Source: Photobacterium sanguinicancri (GTDB taxonomy: Bacteria; Pseudomonadota; Gammaproteobacteria; Enterobacterales; Vibrionaceae). From it: 64,000 bases of DNA. Position 1 is the first letter of the stretch; the number at the start of each line of letters is the position of its first letter. A program made the position numbers and the translations under genes. The notes below the pieces were generated by a model. That model saw only the letters and a program-made list of their open reading frames with translations. It was not told the DNA's origin and did not search any database. Of the stretch, positions 8,412 through 17,259 are shown in pieces. The stretch spans positions 2,046,001 through 2,110,000 of the forward strand of contig NZ_AP024850.1 of assembly GCF_024346675.1 (NCBI RefSeq). Reading direction: 5' to 3'.

Positions 8412-9035
8412 TTATGCATGGTTTTTACGACGACGAGAGAAACCTAACCCCATCAGACCTAAACCAAATAATGCCATTGATGCTGGCTCTGGCACATCAG
8501 TAATGACACGAATCCAGTCACCGGGCTGTGTAACTCGCATAGTCACGGTTAGCTTATCACCATCAATTGTATAGCTATCACTGCCTTCCATACCACGTGC
8601 ACCGAACGCACCTGGGTAGGTTGTTCCTGCAGCGCCCAATAAGGCATTACTCGCGGCTTCTAAGATACCACCAGAATCAGACATAACACCTAAAATTTTG
8701 CCATCAAACATCCACTCAACACCAATGTGAGACAACACGCCACTCTCGCTCGTTGCTTTATTCAAAAATATCATGTGACTCGCGACATTTGTACCTTGGG
8801 CTATTGTTCCGCCATCGACATCTAAGTCAGCCGCCAAAGAAACAAGCTGCTGTTCATTGAAACCCTGCTGGGCCTGATTGGTAACCGCGGCATCTGTCAC
8901 TAACCCTGGAGCCAGTGTAATTTGCCCTGAAAATCCCGCAGAAGAAGTACCTGAACTCACAGACAGAATCGTCGCACTTGCATTAGCGGCAAATAAAGAA
9001 GATGTAACTAAAGCAGCGATAGTTAACTTTTTCAT
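8412..9035 (-). CDS. PEP-CTERM sorting-signal exported protein
   Basis: 207 residues with a clean N-terminal signal peptide (MKKLTIAALVTSSLFAANASA) and a C-terminal PEP-CTERM tripartite signal: VPEPASMALFG, a Leu/Gly-rich membrane helix and a RRRK basic tail. The middle (~25-175) is Gly/Ser/Ala-rich with no recognised enzymatic motif; its layout faintly recalls spondin-N-type exported proteins. PEP-CTERM substrates are processed by an exosortase and usually tied to exopolysaccharide or biofilm; no exosortase gene is in this window. Stand-alone gene with its own promoter region upstream. Confidence 0.85.
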   Translation of the reverse strand: MKKLTIAALVTSSLFAANASATILSVSSGTSSAGFSGQITLAPGLVTDAAVTNQAQQGFNEQQLVSLAADLDVDGGTIAQGTNVASHMIFLNKATSESGVLSHIGVEWMFDGKILGVMSDSGGILEAASNALLGAAGTTYPGAFGARGMEGSDSYTIDGDKLTVTMRVTQPGDWIRVITDVPEPASMALFGLGLMGLGFSRRRKNHA

Positions 9036-9201
9036 GATAATCCCTCAAATATTATTAATAAGTTGCACACTAGAGTTAGCAAAAGGGATACCACTTTTTT
9101 TAAACCTTTCTTTTCAGTAAGTTGAAATATAATGGCACTAAAATAGGCAACAATGTGTAAAATATACTGACGTTTTCTATGTCTCTAACAGGTATCAAAC
9201 A

Positions 9202-10326
9202 GTGACTGAAAAATACATTGGCCTCATGTCTGGCACGAGTATGGATGGTGTTGATGCCGTTCTCGTTGAAATAGATTCCACGCAAACACATCTGATTGCA
9301 TCAATCAGCTTTCCAATGGGAGAAAGCCTAAAACATTCATTGCTTGATGTCTGTCTGGGACAACCAACCAACCTTCAAACAATCGGCGAGCTCGATCACC
9401 GATTAGGTCACCTGTTTGCAGATGCAGTTAACACCCTTGTCACGAAGGCAAACGTTAAACCTGAAGACATCAAAGCAATAGGCAGCCACGGCCAGACGGT
9501 ATTTCATGCCCCTGATTGTGAATATGCTTTTACAATGCAGCTGGGGGATGCCAACATCATTTCAGCTAAAACAGGTATTTGTACTGTTGCAGACTTTCGT
9601 CGAAAAGATATGGCCTACGGTGGTCAAGGGGCTCCTTTAGTACCCGCATTCCATCAGCAACTATTCAGTTGTCCAGAAACCTCCCGAGTTATTTTAAACA
9701 TTGGTGGTATTGCAAACATCACGGTCTTACAACCAAACCAACATGTGATCGGCTATGATACTGGTCCCGGTAATATGCTGATGGACGCTTGGATAAACCT
9801 TCACCAACAAAAAACCTACGACAACAATGCAGAGTGGGCACTAACAGGTTCAGTCAACCACGCATTGCTTGAACAATTGCTGGCTGAACCATACCTCGCG
9901 CTATCCGCGCCAAAAAGTACAGGGCGGGAACTCTTTAATTTGCCTTGGTTACAACAGCACTTAGCTATTTTGGCGCAAGAAAAAGGCATCACACTTACAC
10001 CACAAGATGTACAAGCCACGTTAGTTGAATTCACCGCAATGACGATAGCCAACGATGTTCGTACCTTCACTTGCAATAATGTACCTAACGAACTGCTTAT
10101 CTGTGGTGGTGGTGTTCATAACCCACTATTGATAAACAGGCTACAAACAGCATTACCGCAATGGCAAATACTCAGTACATCTGAACGAGGTGTAGACAGC
10201 GATAACATGGAAGCGATGGCATTTGCATGGCTCGCATACCGAACTTTGCATCAGTTACCAGGTAATCTTCCAGATGTGACAGGGGCAAGTAACGCAATTG
10301 CTTTAGGCGCCATTTATCCAGCCTAA
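9202..10326 (+). CDS. anmK: Anhydro-N-acetylmuramic acid kinase
   Basis: 374-residue cytoplasmic kinase that opens and phosphorylates 1,6-anhydro-MurNAc to MurNAc-6-phosphate in peptidoglycan recycling. Hallmarks visible in order: GLMSGTSMDGVDAVL (residues ~7-21), GSHGQTV, NIGGIANIT, GYDTGPGNMLMD and the C-terminal LICGGGVHNPLL with AFAWLA. Start codon is GTG at 9202 with AGG nine bases upstream. Length matches the family. It is divergent from the PEP-CTERM gene and apparently monocistronic, with a hairpin immediately downstream. Confidence 0.96.
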   Translation: MTEKYIGLMSGTSMDGVDAVLVEIDSTQTHLIASISFPMGESLKHSLLDVCLGQPTNLQTIGELDHRLGHLFADAVNTLVTKANVKPEDIKAIGSHGQTVFHAPDCEYAFTMQLGDANIISAKTGICTVADFRRKDMAYGGQGAPLVPAFHQQLFSCPETSRVILNIGGIANITVLQPNQHVIGYDTGPGNMLMDAWINLHQQKTYDNNAEWALTGSVNHALLEQLLAEPYLALSAPKSTGRELFNLPWLQQHLAILAQEKGITLTPQDVQATLVEFTAMTIANDVRTFTCNNVPNELLICGGGVHNPLLINRLQTALPQWQILSTSERGVDSDNMEAMAFAWLAYRTLHQLPGNLPDVTGASNAIALGAIYPA

Positions 10327-10383
10327 AATGCTGAAGTGTGATTTTATTACTTTGTGATAAACAACCCCTTCACTTCAGCATTT
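10326..10383. terminator. Long-stem hairpin after anmK
   Basis: AAATGCTGAAGTG (10326-10338) is perfectly complementary to CACTTCAGCATTT (10371-10383), a 13-bp stem with a 32-base loop overlapping the anmK stop. It could serve as a weak terminator or 3'-end stabiliser; no strong T run follows. Confidence 0.55.
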
Positions 10384-10784
10384 ATGTAAACAGGGCTACT
10401 CAGCACTTTGATTAGCCTTTATTTTCATTCCCTCCATGGTGCTTTATTTCTCTGATCTCCAATTTAGCCACAGCAGCTAAGTAGCGGTTATATCTCAATT
10501 CTCCCCTTTACTTAACAAAAAACTATTTATATTTAAGCAGACTGTTTTTCTAAATGAATAGCGAAAAATAAGTACATTTCAAAAGCACAGAAAACACGTT
10601 ATACAAATTTAATTTGCGAGGTCGATCACGACACTGCACCGACTCAGATCACAATTATAAGCGCTTAATTTTACTAGGATAAAAACGACGCAAACGTTAC
10701 ACTTTTGCACATAAAAACAACATAGCTTCATGCAGGCCCCAACCTGCTTCTTCCCCCCAAAAAACGTGAAAGGTCCTAGTAAAG
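10384..10784 (+). promoter_or_regulatory. Long upstream region of gapdh with CRP-like and PurR/LacI-like sites
   Basis: About 400 bases without a gene. It holds a CRP-like site TGCGAggtcgaTCACG (10615-10630; 8 of 10 half-site bases), a PurR-like box ACGCAAACGTTACACT (10688-10703) and a small GCAGG/CCTGC hairpin near 10733-10750 in the leader. These are pattern matches only; promoter position not defined. Confidence 0.35.
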
Positions 10785-12221
10785 ATGAGTCCGGAAAAAT
10801 ATCTTCTTGATTGGCAAACAAGCCAAACTAATTCAGAATCCATCTCACCACTTCTTGGCCAACTGTACCGACAGAAAGGTGTTGAAATCCTACTGTTTGG
10901 TCGTCAATTGGTTAACGCTTCAACTGTCGATATCATCAAAGCACACCGTGTCGCTCGCAAGTATACTGGTAAGGCTTTATCACCAGCACAAACGCTTCCG
11001 CTTATTCAGCAACTGACAGAATTAGATTTGTCGCCTTGTCGAATCGATGTTGGTCAGCTTGCACACGAATACTGGAATAACCAAGACAATGAAGACGGTT
11101 TAAAAGACTACCTTCAAACTGCATTAATTGAGTCGCTAGACAGTACCCAATCGTTAGAATCTCGTGATGTTGTTCTGTATGGCTTTGGACGTATTGGTCG
11201 CTTATTGGCACGCTTACTCATTGAAAAAAGTGGTGTAGGCTATCCACTCCGTCTAAAAGCGATTGTTGTTCGTGGCGGTAAAGATGGTGATTTAGAAAAG
11301 CGTGCGAGCCTACTCCGTCGTGATTCAGTACACGGCCCGTTTAACGGCAGCATTACCATCAACAAAGAACGTAAAGCTATCATTGTTAATGGTAACTTTA
11401 TCCAAATTATCTATGCTAACAGCCCTGCTGAAGTAGATTACACACAATACGGTATCAACAATGCACTTGTTGTCGATAACACGGGGATTTGGCGCGACAG
11501 CGAAGGGTTAAGTAATCACCTTGCATGCCCAGGCACAAGTAAAGTACTACTGACAGCGCCGGGGAAAGGCGATATTAAAAATGTCGTATTTGGGGTGAAC
11601 GAAGCCGTCATTCAACCTGAAGACACCATTATCTCAGCAGCAAGCTGTACTACCAATGCAATAACGCCAGTATTGAAGGCCGTTAACGACAAATATGGCG
11701 TCGTCTCTGGTCACATCGAAACTGTGCACTCGTACACTAACGATCAAAACTTGATTGACAACTTCCACTCAGGCGATCGCCGTGGCCGCTCTGCATCCAT
11801 AAATATGGTACTGACTTCCACTGGCGCAGCTAAAGCCGTCGCAAAAGCGCTGCCAGAACTGGCAGGTAAATTATCAGGTAACTCTATTCGCGTTCCAACT
11901 CCAAATGTTTCCATGGCTGTTGCTAACTTGAATTTAGAAAAAAATGTTACCGCAGAGGAGATGAATCAATACCTTCGTGAAATGGCGCTTAACTCGCCAC
12001 TTTCAGGGCAAATTGATTTCACGGATTCTACAGAAGTCGTATCTAGCGATATTGTTGGCTCACGTGTTGCAGGTGTTGTGGATGGTGTCGCCACGATTGC
12101 TCAAGACAACCGTTGCGTACTGTACATTTGGTACGATAACGAGTTCGGCTATAGCTGCCAAGTCGTTCATTGTATGGAACAAATGATGGGGGTTCGCTAC
12201 AAAACATACCCAGCTAAGTAA
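10785..12221 (+). CDS. gap: Glyceraldehyde-3-phosphate dehydrogenase, long form
   Basis: 478 residues; ordinary GAPDH is about 330. The first ~125 residues are an extra N-terminal domain not seen in GapA. After that comes the NAD(P)-binding motif LYGFGRIGRLLARLL (~129-143), the catalytic block SAASCTTNAITPVL with the active Cys, HSYTNDQNLIDN, RRGRSASINMVLTSTGAAKA and the C-terminal WYDNEFGYS. It catalyses interconversion of GAP and 1,3-bisphosphoglycerate; whether this long form works in glycolysis or gluconeogenesis cannot be read from sequence. Monocistronic, with a strong terminator. Confidence 0.93.
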   Translation: MSPEKYLLDWQTSQTNSESISPLLGQLYRQKGVEILLFGRQLVNASTVDIIKAHRVARKYTGKALSPAQTLPLIQQLTELDLSPCRIDVGQLAHEYWNNQDNEDGLKDYLQTALIESLDSTQSLESRDVVLYGFGRIGRLLARLLIEKSGVGYPLRLKAIVVRGGKDGDLEKRASLLRRDSVHGPFNGSITINKERKAIIVNGNFIQIIYANSPAEVDYTQYGINNALVVDNTGIWRDSEGLSNHLACPGTSKVLLTAPGKGDIKNVVFGVNEAVIQPEDTIISAASCTTNAITPVLKAVNDKYGVVSGHIETVHSYTNDQNLIDNFHSGDRRGRSASINMVLTSTGAAKAVAKALPELAGKLSGNSIRVPTPNVSMAVANLNLEKNVTAEEMNQYLREMALNSPLSGQIDFTDSTEVVSSDIVGSRVAGVVDGVATIAQDNRCVLYIWYDNEFGYSCQVVHCMEQMMGVRYKTYPAK

Positions 12222-12262
12222 AACTTAGTACTTATTATAATAACTAAACCTCTTGCCTATTT

Positions 12263-12292
12263 ACCGCTCTGATTATTCAGAGCGGTTTTTTC
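12263..12292 (+). terminator. Terminator of gapdh
   Basis: ACCGCTCTGA (12263-12272) pairs with TCAGAGCGGT around a TTAT loop, then TTTTTTCTTT. A 10-bp perfect stem. Confidence 0.92.
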
Positions 12293-12302
12293 TTTATAGG
12301 TT

Positions 12303-12515
12303 TTACTGAGCCGATGAATATACTCCTTTCAAAATGCGGCACTCACTTTTCGTACAGCAACGTACTAGCGATACCCATTGATCACCCGTTTCATCACACC
12401 CACGAAACTCAGCACGCAATTCGTATTTTTTGAATGGTAGAAGTGCGATAAAAGTCGCGACAAGGAGTGCCAAAAAGCCAAATTGAGGTACAAAAGCCCA
12501 AGTCGCAGCAGCCAT
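12303..12515 (-). CDS. Hypothetical small membrane protein
   Basis: 70 residues: one convincing membrane helix (~10-28, FGFLALLVATFIALLPF) followed by a charged C-terminal part with four Cys (GCDETGDQ, RCCTKSEC). Not recognised. Composition is protein-like, and the gene fills the gap between the gapdh and ppsA terminators, but no good ribosome site precedes ATG 12515. Could be a real lineage-specific gene or chance. Confidence 0.4.
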   Translation of the reverse strand: MAAATWAFVPQFGFLALLVATFIALLPFKKYELRAEFRGCDETGDQWVSLVRCCTKSECRILKGVYSSAQ

Positions 12516-12547
12516 AATTTGATCATTGATGAGATTAATATAGATAT

Positions 12548-12577
12548 AAAAAAACCCGCATCACTGCGGGTTTTATT
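12548..12577 (-). terminator. Terminator of ppsA
   Basis: AAAACCCGCATCACTGCGGGTTTT-type hairpin (arms about 12551-12557 and 12562-12568), flanked by A's on the left and T's on the right so it could work in both directions. It lies just past the ppsA stop. Confidence 0.85.
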
Positions 12578-12598
12578 TTTTAAATAGCTTTCAACTAA

Positions 12599-14968
12599 TT
12601 AAGCATCTTGCTTTCCTAGGTGTAGCCACGTTTCAACCACTGTGTCTGGGTTGAGTGAAACAGAGTCAATCCCCTGCTCCATTAACCAGTCAGCTAAATC
12701 TTCATGGTCTGATGGCCCTTGGCCACAAATTCCGACATATTTGCCCGCTTTATTGGCTGCTTTAATCGCCATTGAAAGCATGGCTTTCACCGCATCATTA
12801 CGCTCATCAAACATGTGAGCGATTTCGCCAGAATCACGGTCAAGGCCCAGTGTTAGCTGAGTCATGTCGTTAGAGCCAATCGAGAAGCCGTCAAAGTACT
12901 TCAAGAAGTCATCTGCCAAAATAGCGTTAGATGGCAACTCACACATCATGATGACTTTAAGGCCATCTTCACCGCGACGTAAATCAAACTTAGCCAATAA
13001 GTCGATAACCGATGCAGCTTCGCTAACGGTACGAACAAATGGAATCATGATTTCAACGTTTTTCAGACCCATTTTATTACGTACACGCTTCATCGCTTCA
13101 CACTCTAAAGCGAAACAATCTTGGAACTGTTCCGAGATATAACGCGATGCACCACGGAAGCCTAGCATTGGGTTTTCTTCAGTTGGTTCGTAGTTAAGCC
13201 CACCAACCAAGTTACGGTATTCATTCGACTTAAAATCTGACATCCGAACGATAACGCGTTTTGGCCAGAAAGCCGATGCTAATGTTGAAATCCCTTCTGT
13301 GAGTTTTTGAATGTAAAACTCAACAGGACTTTCATAGCCAACAATACGACGATCAATTTCAGCTTTCAGCTCATCAGATTGTTGGTCGTAGTTAAGTAAT
13401 GCTTTAGGGTGAATACCGATCATCTTATTAATGATGAATTCTAAACGCGCAAGACCAACACCTTCATTCGGAATACACGCGAAATCAAATGCGCGATCAG
13501 GGTTACCGACGTTCATCATCACTTTCAGTGGAAGATCAGGCAGTGAATCGACTTCTGAACGACGAATCTCAAAGTCCAATTCACCTTCATAAATGAAGCC
13601 AGTCTCACCTTGAGCACAAGACACAGTCACTTGCTGACCATCACTAAGTTGCTCTGTCGCTTTCCCGCAACCCACAACAGCAGGAATACCAAGTTCACGT
13701 GCAATAATCGCAGCATGACAGGTACGGCCACCACGGTTTGTAACGATAGCCGATGCTTTTTTCATCACAGGTTCCCAATCAGGATCTGTCATGTCTGCCA
13801 CTAATACATCACCGTTTTGCACCTGATCCATTTGATCTAGGCTGGTCACTACGCGAACAACACCAGTACCAATACGTTGACCAATTGCGCGACCTTCAAT
13901 AATAGCTTGCGCTTGATCATTAAGGTGGAAACGCTCCATCACATTTTGATCATCACGAGAACGTACGGTCTCAGGGCGCGCTTGAACAATCAGGAGTTCA
14001 CCTGTAATGCCATCTTTTGCCCATTCAATGTCCATCGGGCGACCATAGTGTTTCTCTATGATCAATGCCTGCTTCGCTAGCTCTTCAATTTCAGCATCCG
14101 TTAGTGAGAACTGGTTACGCTCTTCAACCGATGTATCAATTGTTTCAACTTGCGTACCCAGTTCTTCACCCTCTGCGTACACCATTTTGATCATTTTTGA
14201 CCCAATGGTACGACGCACAACCGCAGCGTTTCCAGCTTCTAAGGTTGGCTTATGAACGTAAAACTCATCAGGGTTAACAGCACCCTGTACAACCATTTCA
14301 CCCAAGCCCCAAGATGAGGTAATAAATACCACTTGGTCAAAGCCCGACTCAGTGTCTAGTGTGAACATCACACCTGATGAGGCTTTATCTGAACGAACCA
14401 TGCGCTGAATGCCCGCAGACAATGCTACACCTTGGTGTTCAAAGCCTTGGTGTACACGGTAAGAAATTGCACGGTCGTTAAACAAAGAAGCAAATACATG
14501 CTTAACCGCTTCAATCACAGCATCAATACCACGCACATTTAAGAACGTTTCTTGTTGACCTGCAAATGAAGCATCAGGTAAATCTTCTGCTGTTGCAGAT
14601 GAACGTACGGCTACTGATAGCATCTCGTCGCCTTCACCAAGCTCAGCATAGCTACGACGAATATCATCCTCTAAATCAGCCGGAAATGGTGCATCGAGAA
14701 CCCAGCCTCGAATCGTTTCACCCGCCGCTTTCAACGCGTTTACATCTTCAACATCTAACTTATCAAGTAGTTGATAAATGCGGTCGTTCAAACCCCCAGC
14801 TTCCAAGAAAGCATTAAAAGCAAACGATGTTGTTGCATAACCATTGGGTACCTTCACACCAGCGTTAGCTAAGTTAGCTACCATTTCGCCGAGTGATGCG
14901 TTCTTTCCACCTACTTTGTCAACGTCATTCATTGATAAAGCGTCATACCAAACAACATTCTGTTGCAC
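12599..14968 (-). CDS. ppsA: Phosphoenolpyruvate synthase
   Basis: 789-residue cytoplasmic enzyme: pyruvate + ATP + water to PEP + AMP + phosphate, the entry to gluconeogenesis from pyruvate. N-terminal nucleotide-grasp domain (~1-340; [36 protein letters not shown]), phosphohistidine domain ([21 protein letters not shown], catalytic His ~420) and C-terminal PEP/pyruvate barrel ([38 protein letters not shown]). Start is GTG 14968 with AGGAGA six bases before. It is divergent from ppsR, its bifunctional kinase/phosphorylase. A LacI/PurR-type palindrome lies 53 bases upstream. Confidence 0.97.
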   Translation of the reverse strand: MQQNVVWYDALSMNDVDKVGGKNASLGEMVANLANAGVKVPNGYATTSFAFNAFLEAGGLNDRIYQLLDKLDVEDVNALKAAGETIRGWVLDAPFPADLEDDIRRSYAELGEGDEMLSVAVRSSATAEDLPDASFAGQQETFLNVRGIDAVIEAVKHVFASLFNDRAISYRVHQGFEHQGVALSAGIQRMVRSDKASSGVMFTLDTESGFDQVVFITSSWGLGEMVVQGAVNPDEFYVHKPTLEAGNAAVVRRTIGSKMIKMVYAEGEELGTQVETIDTSVEERNQFSLTDAEIEELAKQALIIEKHYGRPMDIEWAKDGITGELLIVQARPETVRSRDDQNVMERFHLNDQAQAIIEGRAIGQRIGTGVVRVVTSLDQMDQVQNGDVLVADMTDPDWEPVMKKASAIVTNRGGRTCHAAIIARELGIPAVVGCGKATEQLSDGQQVTVSCAQGETGFIYEGELDFEIRRSEVDSLPDLPLKVMMNVGNPDRAFDFACIPNEGVGLARLEFIINKMIGIHPKALLNYDQQSDELKAEIDRRIVGYESPVEFYIQKLTEGISTLASAFWPKRVIVRMSDFKSNEYRNLVGGLNYEPTEENPMLGFRGASRYISEQFQDCFALECEAMKRVRNKMGLKNVEIMIPFVRTVSEAASVIDLLAKFDLRRGEDGLKVIMMCELPSNAILADDFLKYFDGFSIGSNDMTQLTLGLDRDSGEIAHMFDERNDAVKAMLSMAIKAANKAGKYVGICGQGPSDHEDLADWLMEQGIDSVSLNPDTVVETWLHLGKQDA

Positions 14969-15020
14969 GGGGAAGTCTCCTTGTAATTGGGTACAGCTGT
15001 AATTAAGAATATAGCCACCA

Positions 15021-15036
15021 AGGCAATCGTTTGCAT
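15021..15036 (-). promoter_or_regulatory. PurR/LacI-family operator-like palindrome upstream of ppsA
   Basis: On the minus strand ATGCAAACGATTGCCT matches the enterobacterial PurR consensus ANGCAANCGNTTNCNT at every specified base. It lies in the ppsA/ppsR divergent region. It could be bound by PurR or another LacI-family protein; it differs from the Cra pattern near 21290. Confidence 0.45.
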
Positions 15037-15154
15037 TCAGTCACAAAAAAATACTCACGATGCGGTGTTGATATGGTAGATATTCCTTTTTAGGTTATTG
15101 TAATAACTCTGATACCCACACGATTACAAAATAATTTTAAGGATTCAACTTTAT

Positions 15155-15988
15155 ATGCAGCGCAAAACCCAATTTCGTGACGTATTTTACGTTTCTGACG
15201 GTACTGCAATCACATCTGAGACCCTTGGACACGCTGTTTTAGGCCAATTTCCGCTAGAAACTAAGCAAATGACACTGCCATTTGTCGAAACAATCGAACG
15301 AGCAGAACACGTAAAAAACCTTATAAAACAAGCTCATGAAGCATCAGGCTCTCAGCCGATTGTCTTTTATTCTGTCGTGATCCCTGAAGTAAAGGCCGTT
15401 TTAGAGCAAAGCAGCGCCTTACTTTATGATGTATTGAATGTACTAGTTGAACCGCTTCGACAAGACCTAAACCTTGAGCCAGCGCCCAAATTGCAACGCT
15501 CTCATAGCATCAATAAAGACGCCGCTAGCTATATGGATCGTATTGCAGCTATTGAATATACCCTTGCACACGACGATGGTATCTCACTGAATAATCTTGA
15601 TCAGGCAGATATTATTCTATTGGGCGTATCTCGTTGCGGAAAAACACCAACAAGTTTATATCTCGCTATGCAATTTGGTATCCGAGCGGTAAATTATCCG
15701 TTTATTGCTGAAGATATGAAGCGATTAAAACTTCCTCAAGCTATTGAACCTTATAGATATAAAACCTTTGGTCTCACTATTGACCCAGAGCGCCTGCATA
15801 CCATTCGCCATGAACGCATGGCAGACAGCGAATACGCAAGCCAACTCCAATGTGAAACCGAATTAGGCAAAGTCGAAAGCATGTTCCGAAGAGAGGCAAT
15901 CCCTTATTTGAATACCAGCTCATTATCAGTGGAAGAAATTTCGACAAGATTGTTAGAGCTAAGCGGTTTAAAGCGCCGTATGTGCTGA
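15155..15988 (+). CDS. ppsR: PEP synthase regulatory protein (bifunctional kinase/pyrophosphorylase, DUF299)
   Basis: 277 residues. It inactivates PEP synthase by ADP-dependent phosphorylation of a Thr next to the catalytic His and reactivates it by phosphate-dependent removal. Family motifs: [23 protein letters not shown] near the N-terminus and the P-loop-like [16 protein letters not shown] (~150-165). Ends in a typical RRMC. ATG 15155 with AAGGA about 11 bases upstream. Divergent pairing with ppsA is the standard gammaproteobacterial arrangement. Confidence 0.95.
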   Translation: MQRKTQFRDVFYVSDGTAITSETLGHAVLGQFPLETKQMTLPFVETIERAEHVKNLIKQAHEASGSQPIVFYSVVIPEVKAVLEQSSALLYDVLNVLVEPLRQDLNLEPAPKLQRSHSINKDAASYMDRIAAIEYTLAHDDGISLNNLDQADIILLGVSRCGKTPTSLYLAMQFGIRAVNYPFIAEDMKRLKLPQAIEPYRYKTFGLTIDPERLHTIRHERMADSEYASQLQCETELGKVESMFRREAIPYLNTSSLSVEEISTRLLELSGLKRRMC

Positions 15989-16034
15989 TATTTTCCATCG
16001 AGAATTAACTAGCACGCCATTCTCCCCTCACAAC

Positions 16035-16067
16035 AAAGAAGTGGTCAATTTTGCCACTTCTTTATCC
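16035..16067 (+). terminator. Terminator of ppsR
   Basis: AAAGAAGTGG (16035-16044) pairs with CCACTTCTTT (16054-16063) around a 9-base loop, 47 bases past the ppsR stop. The rest of the gap to 16249 shows only AT-rich promoter-like sequence. Confidence 0.8.
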
Positions 16068-16249
16068 AACTTATTTCCCATCGCACCTTCCTTTTTTGAC
16101 ATTCTCACGAATGAGAGTCCGATTTTTAATTTTATTTCAGGTAGTTAAATACAAGTTCAATTTATCCATCAGAATTGATCAAATGACAGCTGAATCTTGC
16201 AATATGCTTACATTAAGATTCATAAAATAATTACAAAAGAGGTTCTAAC

Positions 16250-16939
16250 ATGTTTAGAACAGCGCTAATAACCGCATTACCTATTTTGTTGTTAGGTTGT
16301 GGCGGTTCAGGGGATGGAGGCAGTGACGTTGATGCAGTGAGTAATGCTGTTGATGGCGTTTCACGCACACGACAAGCCGACTTACATTTTGTAAATACGA
16401 CAAAGGAAGCCATTGATTACCATATTCGCCATACCTTAAGTGAAGATGCGTTATTTACTAGCACCAATAAAGCAACAGCAAATATGGATAAAGAAGTAAC
16501 ACCGTATATGTACCGCTGGAATGTTAGTGACAACGTAACAGTGCAGTTAGGCATACAAGATACTAACTCTAAGAGCATTCAAGCAGGAATCGACACTATG
16601 TTGATCAGTGAAAATGCGGATCTATGGGTTGTTGCTTGGTTAGATGACGCAAAAAGTAAGCTCTTTAAATTAAGTTCGCTTAAACGTTCGCGCTCAGAGG
16701 TTGCAGGAAAATATCGGATTCGAGTGTTTAGTCATAAAGATGCCCAAATCATCGCGACTTCTACCGTTACTATTAATGAAGCCAAACAGGGCGTAGTCAC
16801 GCCTTACATGACAATTGAAAACTGTAGTGGTGATTTGTACTTTGGTGCTGAAAGTATTGATATATGCCAACTAGATATTGGCAAATCATACTTATTGATC
16901 ACCGATGGTGAAGAGTTGTTAATGTCAGCAGAAGAGTAA
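16250..16939 (+). CDS. Putative lipoprotein, function unknown
   Basis: 229 residues with a lipoprotein signal: hydrophobic ITALPILLLGC, where the Cys (~17) would be lipidated, then a Gly/Ser/Asp-rich linker (GGSGDGGSDVD). Residues ~45-225 look like a beta-rich domain with two similar segments, each containing a VTPYM motif (EVTPYMYRW at ~82 and VVTPYMTIE at ~183), suggesting an internal duplication. No family recognised. AGAGG precedes the ATG. Stand-alone gene. Confidence 0.75.
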   Translation: MFRTALITALPILLLGCGGSGDGGSDVDAVSNAVDGVSRTRQADLHFVNTTKEAIDYHIRHTLSEDALFTSTNKATANMDKEVTPYMYRWNVSDNVTVQLGIQDTNSKSIQAGIDTMLISENADLWVVAWLDDAKSKLFKLSSLKRSRSEVAGKYRIRVFSHKDAQIIATSTVTINEAKQGVVTPYMTIENCSGDLYFGAESIDICQLDIGKSYLLITDGEELLMSAEE

Positions 16940-17004
16940 TACCAACTCTTAACGAGTTAAACAATAATTATAAAAGTAGTACCCCCTTGGGGATAATAAT
17001 AAAA

Positions 17005-17154
17005 ATGCGCTTTAGCAGTAATGCTTTTTGAATACGCAAGGACAGTCTACGATCACTCGCTGTATTGATTACCCTATTCTTGATGTGCTTTGCAACTCTG
17101 TTGCGCTTGGGGAAACAAAGAATAGATGTAATGGATACAGAAATAAATAAGTAG
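17005..17154 (+). pseudogene. Small membrane-protein frame interrupted by an in-frame TGA
   Basis: ATG 17005 is preceded by GGGGA about 13 bases upstream. The frame runs to TAG 17152-17154 but has TGA at codon 9 (17029-17031). After the TGA come 40 open codons with a hydrophobic helix (LAVLITLFLMCFATLLRLG) and a polar tail (DVMDTEINK). A strong hairpin follows 17 bases later. TGG (Trp) to TGA would explain it. It may be a decayed small gene, or chance. Low-moderate support. Confidence 0.35.
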
Positions 17155-17170
17155 GCAGCGGTGGCAAAAT

Positions 17171-17205
17171 AGCCCCGATATCGTAGCAATATCGGGGCTT
17201 CTTTT
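17171..17205. terminator. Bidirectional terminator between the small frame and fruA
   Basis: AGCCCCGATAT (17171-17181) pairs perfectly with ATATCGGGGCT (17189-17199) over a 7-base loop. TCTTTT follows on the plus strand and ATTTTG on the minus strand. It closes the fruBKA operon from the right. Confidence 0.85.
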
Positions 17206-17259
17206 GTTATTAGAAAGTATGTTACACAACTATCTAACCACGTTTATTTCACGCTTTAA

